Part shown: positions 1 to 5,416 of the stretch, piece after piece
How the letters are laid out: every line of letters begins with the position of its first letter
Position numbering within the stretch: position 1 is the first letter of the stretch
Source: Janthinobacterium agaricidamnosum NBRC 102515 = DSM 9628
GTDB lineage: Bacteria > Pseudomonadota > Gammaproteobacteria > Burkholderiales > Burkholderiaceae_D
NCBI RefSeq assembly: GCF_000723165.1
Contig: NZ_HG322949.1
Coordinates: 5,941,097-5,948,754, forward strand
Reading direction: 5' to 3'
DNA: 7,658 bases
Notes under the pieces: model-generated
What the model saw: only the letters and a program-made list of their open reading frames with translations
What the model was told of the DNA's origin: nothing
The model's database searches: none
Program-made: the position numbers and the translations under genes

Positions 1-11
1 TAGTCGGGGGA

Positions 12-35
12 CGGAATGGCCCTTGCCCCGCTATC
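12..35 (+). repeat. Left copy of a 24-bp inverted repeat
   Basis: This stretch, with core GCCCTTGCCCCGCT, matches the reverse complement of 7569-7592 at 22 of 24 positions (mismatches at 18 and 33). Nothing codes across it. If the window is a closed circle, the two copies would face each other across about 77 bases and could form a long stem, as seen at transfer or replication origins. If it is not circular, they would be repeats near the two ends of a segment. The match is seen directly; the role is inference. Confidence 0.7.
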
Positions 36-130
36 GGAGTGGCGGCGCCAGCCGTCCGTAGAGAGTGGGAGCCCCAGCTTGGGGAGTCGAGCGACAGCGA
101 GAAGGGGCGCTTCCCAGCCCCGGCTCACCT

Positions 131-172
131 TTTACGGACCGCCTTTGCTGTCCATGTAACTACACCTTGTAT
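131..172 (+). promoter_or_regulatory. Weak candidate promoter for the winged-helix/trfA operon
   Basis: Two poor sigma-70-like pairs lie here: TTTACG (131-136) with TGTAAC (155-160), spacer 18, and TTGCTG (145-150) with TTGTAT (167-172), spacer 16. Neither matches consensus well. The stretch is less GC-rich than its surroundings and lies just upstream of the first rightward gene, so a promoter is expected around here. Which pair is used, if either, cannot be decided by eye. Confidence 0.25.
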
Positions 173-195
173 CAACATCAACAGGGGATACACGC

Positions 196-792
196 ATGGA
201 ATCGAACGCAGTACGCGCACGCCGGAACGAAGACCGGGTGCTGGTGGCCGTGGGCCTGGTCGGCTGGCTGACCGTCGCCCAGGTGGCCGCCTGGGTGTGG
301 CCGGACAGCGGCAAGCACTCCGCCACGAACCGAGCGGCCGAGGTGATGGCCAGGCTGCTGTCCGGTCGGCTGCTGATGCGCAGGAAGTCGGGCACCGGCG
401 TGTGGGGCTACCTGCTCACGAACACCGGCGCCGCGCGCGCCAATGCGGCCTACGAGGAGGACGCATTCCGGGCGGGCTACGACCTGTCCATGCTTGACAC
501 CTACCGGCAGGCCGCCATCGTCGGCTACCTGCTCACCCAAGCGGCCGACGTGAAACTGGGACCGGCCGGTGTGCGCGGCGGCGTGCGATGCGGCCTGGTC
601 GAATCGGCACTGGCGGAGGCTGATGCGCTCACCTGGTCGCCTGAGCTGTGCGCCTGGCGCGCCGCCCTGCTGGTTCGCAACCTGCACCCGGAAGTGCTGG
701 CCAAGGCGCGCCGCGTGCGCGCCGCCGCTGGCCACTTCCAACTGCTCGGGCCTCCCCACCTGGTGCAACAATTCGGGAGGGCCATGCATTAG
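196..792 (+). CDS. Winged-helix-like DNA-binding protein upstream of trfA
   Basis: A 198-residue protein. The ATG is preceded by AGGGGA with a 7-base gap, which supports this start. Residues about 10-80 look like a winged-helix domain: a hydrophobic helix, the stretch GWLTVAQVAAWVW, a recognition-helix-like part with N45, R46, A47 and L54, and then a basic beta hairpin (MRRKSGTGVWGYLLTN). The pattern resembles the replication-relaxation/MarR-like winged helices found on plasmids, but I cannot assign a family firmly. Residues 90-198 are helical with no motif I recognise. It ends 10 bases before trfA, so the two are very likely co-transcribed and possibly translationally coupled. In IncP plasmids the gene before trfA is ssb; this protein does not look like a single-strand binding protein. 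A role in controlling trfA or replication is inference. Confidence 0.7.
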   Translation: MESNAVRARRNEDRVLVAVGLVGWLTVAQVAAWVWPDSGKHSATNRAAEVMARLLSGRLLMRRKSGTGVWGYLLTNTGAARANAAYEEDAFRAGYDLSMLDTYRQAAIVGYLLTQAADVKLGPAGVRGGVRCGLVESALAEADALTWSPELCAWRAALLVRNLHPEVLAKARRVRAAAGHFQLLGPPHLVQQFGRAMH

Positions 793-802
793 AATCGCTG
801 GC

Positions 803-1672
803 ATGACCACACCCAAACCCAAGTCAGGCCTTGTGCATGCGCTGGAAAAGCTGGAGACCAGCCGCCGCAAAGCACCCAAGAAGCCAGCGCCGCAAATGTC
901 GCTGGACCTGTGGCCTGATGCGGTGCGCGGCGTGCCGAACGCCGTGCTGCGCGGTGCCCTGTTCAGCATTTCCAAGCGCAGGGAGTTCGTGAAGAACGAG
1001 CTTATCGCCTCGGTGGAAGGCCATCAAATCCGCTTCACCGGCCAGCGTTTCAACCAGACCGACCTCGACACGTTCGAAATGCTTGTCCACCTGGCGCGCC
1101 TCCAGCCTCTCGGCAACCGGGTGGACTTCACGGCCCACAGCCTGCTCAAGACCATGGGGCGCGGCACCGGCAAATCCCAGCACCAGCAGCTGCACGACGA
1201 GATTATCCGGCTCCGGTCGGGGAACGTGGAAATCACCTGGGAGGCGCTGGACAAGGTCTACGGCGAAGGGCTGGTGAAGAAATACTATATGGACCGGACC
1301 ATCGGCCGCTACGTGGTCGAGCTTTCGCCGGAAATGCTCACGCTATACGAGACCGGCTATTCCCAGGTGGACTGGGGCCAGCGCCAGGCGCTGACGAACA
1401 ACCTATCGAAGTGGCTGCATGGCTTCTACGCCAGCCACGCGAAGCCCTACCCCTACAAGGTCAGCACCATCAAGGACCTGTGCGGCAGCACGTCCAAGGA
1501 CCTGCGCGACTTCCGCCGGATGCTGAAGACCGCCCTGGCCGACCTGGTCACGGTGGGCATGCTGGTCGACTGGACCATCGACGAAAAAGACCTGGTCACC
1601 GTCCAGAAGGTCCCGACCTTCAGCCAGCGCCAGTACCTGGAGCGCGCCGCCAAAAAGCAGCGCGGCCGGTAA
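803..1672 (+). CDS. trfA: TrfA-family theta replication initiator
   Basis: A 289-residue plasmid replication initiator, close in size to the short form of RK2 TrfA. TrfA proteins bind iterons as monomers, open the origin and help load DnaB helicase. Family landmarks from memory of TrfA: the N-terminal core WPDAVRGVPNAVLRGALF (37-54), IRFTGQRFNQTDLD (76-89), and the C-terminal winged-helix signature HAKPYPYKVSTIKDLCGS (212-229) followed by LRDFRRMLKTALADL. The basic N-terminus (residues 6-29) precedes QMSLDLW (31-37), which resembles a beta-clamp binding motif. The ATG at 803 was chosen because the upstream in-frame sequence is a shadow of the preceding gene. Its own ribosome site is weak (GGGAGG lies 22 bases upstream), suggesting coupling to the upstream gene. 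The eight iterons begin at the base after the stop codon, the expected target. Confidence 0.93.
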   Translation: MTTPKPKSGLVHALEKLETSRRKAPKKPAPQMSLDLWPDAVRGVPNAVLRGALFSISKRREFVKNELIASVEGHQIRFTGQRFNQTDLDTFEMLVHLARLQPLGNRVDFTAHSLLKTMGRGTGKSQHQQLHDEIIRLRSGNVEITWEALDKVYGEGLVKKYYMDRTIGRYVVELSPEMLTLYETGYSQVDWGQRQALTNNLSKWLHGFYASHAKPYPYKVSTIKDLCGSTSKDLRDFRRMLKTALADLVTVGMLVDWTIDEKDLVTVQKVPTFSQRQYLERAAKKQRGR

Positions 1673-1854
1673 CGGCAGCTGACCCACACCCCCACGGCAG
1701 CTGACCCACGGCCACGGCATTTGACCCACGCGCAGCACGGCAGCTGACCCACGCCCAGCCATTTCCGGCGGCACGGCATTTGACCCACGGTGGCACGGCA
1801 TTTGACCCACGCACCCACGGCATCTGACCCACGCACCCACGGCATCTGACCCAC
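1673..1854 (+). repeat. Eight iterons, consensus CGGCAKYTGACCCAC
   Basis: Copies with a 15-bp core start at 1673, 1695, 1715, 1738, 1774, 1796, 1818 and 1840. The variable centre is AGC, ATT or ATC; the TGACCCAC half is invariant. Start-to-start distances are 22, 20, 23, 36, 22, 22 and 22 bp, so most are about two helical turns apart and present one face to the initiator. The 36-bp step between copies four and five contains CAGCCATTTCC, possibly a decayed copy. All are in the same orientation. They differ from the classic RK2 iteron (TGACANTTGAGGGGC as I recall it), implying a distinct TrfA specificity. Confidence 0.93.
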
Positions 1855-1922
1855 GGCGGCGCCCGGCAAAACGGCCCGGAAAGGCCCAGCCCATGCGGGA
1901 TTCGCGGAACTGTCCACAGCCC

Positions 1923-1962
1923 GCTAATCCTTTCTTATTATTCTTTTAATCGGTTTTTAATC
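1923..1962. other. A+T-rich DNA unwinding element
   Basis: A conspicuously A+T-rich stretch in a GC-rich window, between two DnaA boxes. TTTTAATC at 1944-1951 recurs as TTTTTAATC at 1954-1962, and CTAATCC occurs near 1924, so there are short same-direction repeats as in the A+T-rich 13-mers of other iteron origins. It is probably the first duplex region to melt. This is inferred from base composition and position. Confidence 0.75.
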
Positions 1963-1968
1963 CCGCCC

Positions 1969-1977
1969 TGTGGATAA
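1969..1977 (-). promoter_or_regulatory. DnaA box (perfect consensus)
   Basis: TGTGGATAA is the exact reverse complement of the consensus TTATCCACA. It lies 6 bases beyond the A+T-rich stretch on the side away from the iterons. A weaker 7/9 box in the opposite orientation lies at 1910-1918, so the melting region is flanked by inward-facing sites. Confidence 0.85.
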
Positions 1978-2060
1978 GCTTGAGGCGCGGGGTCTGGACA
2001 TCGTCGCAGCGCGGGACGACCGCGCTAAACGCTCCTGCATGTCCATCGGTGGCAAGGGGG

Positions 2061-2127
2061 TTCCGTCCCTTCGGGCGGAATCCGGACATTCGTCCGGACT
2101 TGAGCCGCCCCCATCGCGGGTGGGCGG
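2061..2127. other. Three adjacent hairpins in the origin/operon junction
   Basis: Hairpin A: TTCCGTCC (2061-2068), loop CTTC, GGGCGGAA (2073-2080), with one G-T pair. Hairpin B follows with no gap: TCCGGAC (2081-2087), loop ATTC, GTCCGGA (2092-2098), perfect. Hairpin C: CCGCCC (2105-2110) and GGGCGG (2122-2127). They lie between oriV and the 3' end of the leftward operon (stop at 2147). There is no U-tract, so a classical intrinsic terminator is not clear. Alternatives are a single-strand initiation or priming structure for lagging-strand synthesis, or a transcription barrier protecting the origin. Confidence 0.6.
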
Positions 2128-2146
2128 GCGTCTGAAAAACCGGTCT

Positions 2147-2395
2147 TCAGGAAACGGTCTGTTTGCGACGGCGGGGATTGGCGTCGCCGCCGGACCGCCA
2201 GCTGCTGACGCCGCGCAGGCTCCGGTCGGCCTCCTCCATCCTGGCCAGGCGCACCCGCTCGGCCGCCACCTGGTCGGCGCCTGGGCCGAATCGCTCCTCC
2301 AGCGCTTCAAGCAGGACGTCCTGACCATCCATGGCCGCCGTGATGGCAGCGTGCAGCTCAGCGAAGTCCTCGTCGGACAGGCGGACGGTCCTCAT
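2147..2395 (-). CDS. Small hypothetical protein, last gene of the leftward operon
   Basis: An 82-residue protein of unknown function. It starts MRTVRLSDEDFAELHAAI, continues as a charged, mostly helical protein (residues 7-60), and ends in a basic tail rich in R and K (RSGG...RRRKQ). Its ATG overlaps the stop of the gene upstream (ATGA, 2392-2395), so translation is almost certainly coupled. No enzymatic motif is visible. The opening resembles the start of some ribbon-helix-helix proteins, but the rest does not fit that fold well enough to claim it. The hairpin block begins about 20 bases after the stop. Confidence 0.75.
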   Translation of the reverse strand: MRTVRLSDEDFAELHAAITAAMDGQDVLLEALEERFGPGADQVAAERVRLARMEEADRSLRGVSSWRSGGDANPRRRKQTVS

Positions 2396-2604
2396 TCTTC
2401 ACCTGGTCGGCTGTCCAGCCAGTCGTAGGCCTCGGCTTCGGCATCTGCGAACGCATCGGCCAGCGCATCCTCCCTGGTGATGTCCGGCGCCTCTACCGGC
2501 GGGAACACGCCGCCGCCAACCTCTTGGCCATCCTCCAGCAGCCGCAGGCGCCACCCGCCGCCCAGGTGGTCGGGGCGCGGCAAAATCTCGTAGGCGTAGG
2601 TCAT
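2392..2604 (-). CDS. Small acidic hypothetical protein
   Basis: A 70-residue, strongly acidic protein. The N-terminal half (TYAYEILPRPDHLGGGWRLR, then LLEDGQEVGGGVFPP) looks like a small beta-sheet; the C-terminal half (EDALADAFADAEAEAYDWLDS) is an acidic helix. I recognise the general type as a conserved small protein of proteobacterial plasmids and islands but know no function. The start is well supported: GGAGG lies upstream and only GCC separates the previous gene's TGA from this ATG. Its stop overlaps the next gene's start by ATGA. It is the middle gene of a three-gene operon. Confidence 0.78.
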   Translation of the reverse strand: MTYAYEILPRPDHLGGGWRLRLLEDGQEVGGGVFPPVEAPDITREDALADAFADAEAEAYDWLDSRPGEE

Positions 2605-2607
2605 GGC

Positions 2608-2862
2608 TCAGCCCTCCAGCCTGGCGGCCTTGAAGCCGATGGCACGCAGGGCCGCGACGGCGGCGTCAAGCGTCCGGAACTTCCGCTCCGTCTTCGTCCT
2701 GGCATCGACCAGCACACCGGCAGACTTCGTGCTCACCGGCCCCCGCAGGGAAATTGACCAGGTCGGCACGTCCATCAGCGTCGAGTCGTAAATCTCAAAG
2801 GCGGTGAACGTCCCGCGCTCAAAGTCCCGTTTGGCTTCCGCCATCGTCCAGTTCAGCAGCAT
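2608..2862 (-). CDS. Small hypothetical protein, first gene behind the palindromic promoter
   Basis: An 84-residue protein starting MLLNWTMAEAKRDFERG. An upstream in-frame extension to 2928 would run through the promoter and palindrome, so the ATG at 2862, with GGGGGA just upstream, is chosen. The predicted layout is an N-terminal helix, a beta section (FEIYDSTLMDVPTWSISLRG) and a C-terminal helix in KFRTLDAAVAALRAIGFKAA. That closing pattern (a strand, then R-x-F-x-T-L-D-A-A-V, then IGF) reminds me of small partition-associated proteins on plasmids, but this is a memory-based guess. With the two genes after it, it forms a stability-like operon without a ParA or toxin gene. Confidence 0.75.
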   Translation of the reverse strand: MLLNWTMAEAKRDFERGTFTAFEIYDSTLMDVPTWSISLRGPVSTKSAGVLVDARTKTERKFRTLDAAVAALRAIGFKAARLEG

Positions 2863-2881
2863 AAATCCCCCATGTGGAATA

Positions 2882-2942
2882 ACAAAAAGCACTTTAAGTA
2901 TATACATAAAGTGCTTTTTGTCAAACATAAATGCTTTTTTGT
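2882..2942. promoter_or_regulatory. Palindromic operator with a third repeat copy
   Basis: ACAAAAAGCACTTTA (2882-2896) and TAAAGTGCTTTTTGT (2907-2921) are perfect 15-bp inverted arms. The 10-base centre contains the palindrome GTATATAC, so the whole 40 bp is symmetrical except for one A/A pair (2897/2906). A near copy of the right arm, ACATAAATGCTTTTTTGT (2925-2942), repeats 2904-2921 exactly 21 bp on, i.e. two helical turns. This A+T-rich block overlaps both promoter boxes and is almost certainly a repressor-binding region. The hairpin with its T-run could also act as a weak two-way terminator. Confidence 0.82.
2897..2924 (-). promoter_or_regulatory. Strong sigma-70-type promoter of the three-gene operon
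   Basis: On the minus strand TTGACA (2924-2919) is followed after 16 bases by TATACT (2902-2897), a perfect -35 box and a 5/6 -10 box. The predicted start is near 2890, giving a leader of about 28 bases to the ATG at 2862. The -10 box coincides with the centre of the palindrome and the -35 box overlaps its arm, so a protein bound to the palindrome would exclude RNA polymerase. Confidence 0.82.
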
Positions 2943-2945
2943 TGT

Positions 2946-3185
2946 CTATCCGGCGGTGGCCACCTCCGCCTGGAGCGAGTGAATCAGCACCCGCAGGGCC
3001 TCTACCTGGTACATCGCGGGCTCAATGAAGTGGTCGAGCAGGTAGGCGGTATGGTCCGGGTTCACCACCCGGGACGCGCCGCCCATGCTCTCCATCTGGA
3101 TATCGTTGATGCAGGTGATGCCCAGCAGGGTCTTCTCCAGCGTTTCGACTTTGGTTTTCAGGTCTTGGAAGGTCTCGTTTTTCAT
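2946..3185 (-). CDS. Small hypothetical protein
   Basis: A 79-residue protein of unknown function. AAGGA upstream of the ATG supports the start. It reads as two helical sections joined by a short loop: residues 1-30 (METLEK/TLLGI-like heptads) and residues 46-76 (HTAYLLDHFIEPAMYQVEALRV and on). This suggests a small helical dimer or adaptor. It starts 16 bases after the stop of the HTH/coiled-coil gene and probably belongs to the rep operon. Its stop is next to the palindromic promoter block, which marks the end of this operon. No motif allows a function to be named. Confidence 0.75.
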   Translation of the reverse strand: MKNETFQDLKTKVETLEKTLLGITCINDIQMESMGGASRVVNPDHTAYLLDHFIEPAMYQVEALRVLIHSLQAEVATAG

Positions 3186-3201
3186 TATTTTTCCTTGGTT
3201 T

Positions 3202-4083
3202 TCAACCGGCCGCGGCGAACTGCAGGACCTCGGCGGTCGGGAATTCGACCACGTCAGCGGTGTGCATTTTGGTCAGCAGGTTGCCGATGTGCGCGTGCAT
3301 GGCCGCCAACTCCTCGGCCACGGTCCCGGCCTTGAGCATGTGGCGCAGGCGCGTGTTCTCGGCCGTCATCTCGTCCAGCGCCAGCTGCTTGACCCGTAAC
3401 TGCTCCTCCAGCTGGAGGCACTTGTTTGTGGCCGCGCGCTGCACCCACAGGTCCGTGGGGCTAGCCCGGATATCGGGCCACTCCGAAGAACAGAGCAACG
3501 CCTCACCGGTGGCGCGGTCGTAGTCGATATAAAAATCGTGGAAGCCCGGGCGGGTCAAGAAGTACTCCGGGTCTTGCACCGTCGTAGACATCACCCACCA
3601 CATCGAGAACGGGATTTCGCTTGTCCCGTTCTCCCAGTTGCGGATGGTCCGCTCATTGACCCGCACGAAGGCCCCCAGCTGCTCGGTGGTCATGTACATC
3701 ACGTGTTCACGCCACAGCTTGAGCTGGCCCGGGCTGATGCCCTGCTCATTCATGCAATAGGCGTAGCGCGCCAGGATGCGCTGCAAGCGGTCCTCGGCCA
3801 TGTCCTTGAACAGCGGCACCGCCGGATACCGCGTCATGTTGGTGACGTCGTATGGCGGCAGGTTTTCGGCCTTCTTCAGTGGCGCCAGCTTGAACATTTC
3901 CACCATCCGGTCCCGGTACACTTTCCCGGTCACCTTCTTCTGATAGGCCCGCACTGGGGCTGTGGTCGTGCTTTTGCGTGGCCCTTTCAGCTTCTTGACC
4001 TTCGGGTTTGGATGCTCACCGTTGGCGGCGTTGTAGCGCGCCAGCGCCTGGAGCTTTTCATCATCTGCGAAGCGTGACGGCAT
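3202..4083 (-). CDS. HTH DNA-binding protein with C-terminal coiled coil, in operon with rep
   Basis: A 293-residue protein. Residues 10-60 are basic (KVKKLKGPRKSTTT). Residues about 115-165 form a helix-turn-helix: MTTEQLGAFVRVNERTIRNW followed by ENGTSEIP, the typical XRE-like recognition helix and W/E-N-G turn. A conserved-looking middle section (FHDFYIDYDRATGEALL, 181-197) precedes residues 218-275, rich in heptad L/E/K, probably a coiled coil for dimerisation. GGAGG lies 7 bases before the ATG. The gene starts 23 bases after the rep stop, so the two are co-transcribed. The order HTH, short globular part, helix is reminiscent of phage-type DUF3653-like regulators, but this is only a resemblance. 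A role in rep control or copy number is inferred from position. Confidence 0.8.
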   Translation of the reverse strand: MPSRFADDEKLQALARYNAANGEHPNPKVKKLKGPRKSTTTAPVRAYQKKVTGKVYRDRMVEMFKLAPLKKAENLPPYDVTNMTRYPAVPLFKDMAEDRLQRILARYAYCMNEQGISPGQLKLWREHVMYMTTEQLGAFVRVNERTIRNWENGTSEIPFSMWWVMSTTVQDPEYFLTRPGFHDFYIDYDRATGEALLCSSEWPDIRASPTDLWVQRAATNKCLQLEEQLRVKQLALDEMTAENTRLRHMLKAGTVAEELAAMHAHIGNLLTKMHTADVVEFPTAEVLQFAAAG

Positions 4084-4106
4084 ACTCCACCCTCCAAAAA
4101 TGGGGA

Positions 4107-5411
4107 TTACGCGGTGGCCAGCGCGCAGCTGGCCGAACGATTTTTTATTACCCGCAGGTATTCCGCGACTTCGTCGCGGGTCAGCGGTCGGGTCTTGGCG
4201 GTTTCGATGATGGCGGGCAGGCCGCCGGGGTCAGCGGCGGCAGTCATCCATGCCGGGGTCCACGGCGCCCGCGTGCGGACGTAGTCCCGCAGCAGGCCTT
4301 CCAACATGGCGCGGCCACCGGCCTCGCCGCCACGGTCCAGGGCGCGCAGTATCATCGCCATGCCCGGGCGGCCCAGCGACGGATGCGTCGCTTGCAGCAG
4401 GTCGTCCAGCGAGAAGTCCACCACAGTCGGGTCCTCGGCCAGGTCAAGTTCGCCCTGGTCGTTCTCCTCCTCGTCTTCCCACTCCGACGGTGTCGGGATG
4501 CCCAGCTTTTTGGGCAGCGCGCCCGCGTTGAAGCGGTTCACGCCCTCCAGCGCCTGGATGGCGCGGGTCCATTCGTGGGCGGCCGTCTGGTCGCCCCGGT
4601 AGATGGCGTCGAGCAGCTGGGACAGCGTGCGCCCCTTCTTCCGGCCCTGCTTGGTGTTCTGCGACGACAGCTCATGCGCCGATTCCATTTTGGCCACGTA
4701 GTCGTTGATGCAGTTGGCCTTGAAGTCGAAACCGTGCTCGGTGCAGCGGCCGCCCTCTTCGGTGACGGCCTTCTCCCAGGCGGCGCGCATGGCCACCTCC
4801 AGCTGCTCCACGTCGGCGTCCTTGTCATGCGTGACCAGCAGGTGGAAGTGGGGATGCAGGCCGTTTTTACCGACCGTCACTTCGAACGACTTCACCTTGC
4901 CGATGTACCCGGCCTTCTTGTAGCCCTTCGCCATCCGCTTGTCCCACAGGCCGAAAGCAGCCAGCAGGCGGCGCGTCACTTCGCCCCAGTTCTCGCCGTA
5001 GTGGTGGGAGAGCGTCAGCGTCACCAGGGATGCGCTCTTGCCCGCCGCCTCGAGCGCGGGCATCAGCCCTGCGCGTATCCAGCTGCGATATCGCGCCACA
5101 TTGGCGCGGGCGCACACCTCGCACGTCCAGTTCGACCCACAGCGGAAAGTCTGGATGCGGCGCGCACCCTTGGCGCCGCCTATTTCGAACTCGGCACGGC
5201 CACTGGTGCGGTCCTTGCCCGCATTCCAGCGCCCACAGCCGACGACGGATGACCCCCGGAGATTGGTCCCGTTCTTCTTGAAATACTGGGACATCAGACC
5301 CTGCTGGACCCCCTGGAGGACCACCGGCCGGTAGCGCTTTGCGGTTGAGGCGGGTGGAGTATTCCTATGCTTTCCGAGTTGGCCGCCTGGCGCGGCCTTA
5401 GAACCGACCAT
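4107..5411 (-). CDS. rep: Rolling-circle replication protein, HUH endonuclease (Rep_1-like)
   Basis: A 434-residue protein of the pUB110/pC194 Rep type, which nicks one strand at a double-strand origin and stays bound through a tyrosine. The visible motifs are in the expected order: a cysteine cluster C91, C97 and C100 (CGSNWTCEVCA); motif 1 LVTLTLSHH (129-137); the metal-binding HUH motif HPHFHLLV (186-193); and motif 3 INDYVAK (236-241) with candidate catalytic Y238 and K241. EVTVGKNG before the HUH motif also matches the family. An acidic linker (312-328) leads to a C-terminal extension with no known domain. The ATG at 5411 has GGAGG five bases upstream; an earlier TTG start is not needed. 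It is longer than the roughly 330-residue Gram-positive members. It is the first gene of an operon with the HTH protein. Confidence 0.9.
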   Translation of the reverse strand: MVGSKAAPGGQLGKHRNTPPASTAKRYRPVVLQGVQQGLMSQYFKKNGTNLRGSSVVGCGRWNAGKDRTSGRAEFEIGGAKGARRIQTFRCGSNWTCEVCARANVARYRSWIRAGLMPALEAAGKSASLVTLTLSHHYGENWGEVTRRLLAAFGLWDKRMAKGYKKAGYIGKVKSFEVTVGKNGLHPHFHLLVTHDKDADVEQLEVAMRAAWEKAVTEEGGRCTEHGFDFKANCINDYVAKMESAHELSSQNTKQGRKKGRTLSQLLDAIYRGDQTAAHEWTRAIQALEGVNRFNAGALPKKLGIPTPSEWEDEEENDQGELDLAEDPTVVDFSLDDLLQATHPSLGRPGMAMILRALDRGGEAGGRAMLEGLLRDYVRTRAPWTPAWMTAAADPGGLPAIIETAKTRPLTRDEVAEYLRVIKNRSASCALATA

Positions 5412-5416
5412 CAAAA

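Larger units (their letters stand above)
1673..1977. other. Putative theta origin of replication (oriV)
   Basis: The parts of an iteron-type origin occur in order: eight iterons, a 7/9 DnaA box (CTGTCCACA, 1910-1918), an A+T-rich stretch and a perfect DnaA box facing the other way (1969-1977). It sits directly downstream of trfA. In RK2-type origins the same elements (iterons, DnaA boxes, A+T-rich repeats) are required, so this is very likely where TrfA acts. The boundaries are approximate. Confidence 0.88.

Noticed and set aside
569..802. N-terminal extension of TrfA in the same open frame
   Set aside because: It lies wholly over the upstream gene in another frame, is rich in C, W and R as shadow translations are, and lacks TrfA features; the ATG at 803 starts a normal TrfA.
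178..975. 265-residue minus-strand open frame opposite the winged-helix gene
   Set aside because: Composition (H, R, G, Q rich) is that of an antisense shadow in GC-rich DNA; the plus-strand frame has a ribosome site and a plausible fold.
1673..1854. CRISPR array
   Set aside because: The repeats are only 15 bp with 5-8-bp gaps and adjoin a DnaA box and an A+T-rich region; they are iterons.
1403..1917. Minus-strand open frames with repeated VGQMPW/VKCRG units
   Set aside because: The protein repeats only mirror the DNA iterons; this is origin DNA, not a repeat protein.
2863..2928. N-terminal extension MFDKKHFMYILKVLF of the 84-residue protein, hinting at a membrane segment
   Set aside because: It would be encoded by the promoter and operator themselves, upstream of the predicted transcript start.
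4008..5252. 414-residue plus-strand open frame opposite rep
   Set aside because: It is the antisense shadow of the rep gene, whose motifs are unmistakable; the shadow has no domain and no ribosome site.
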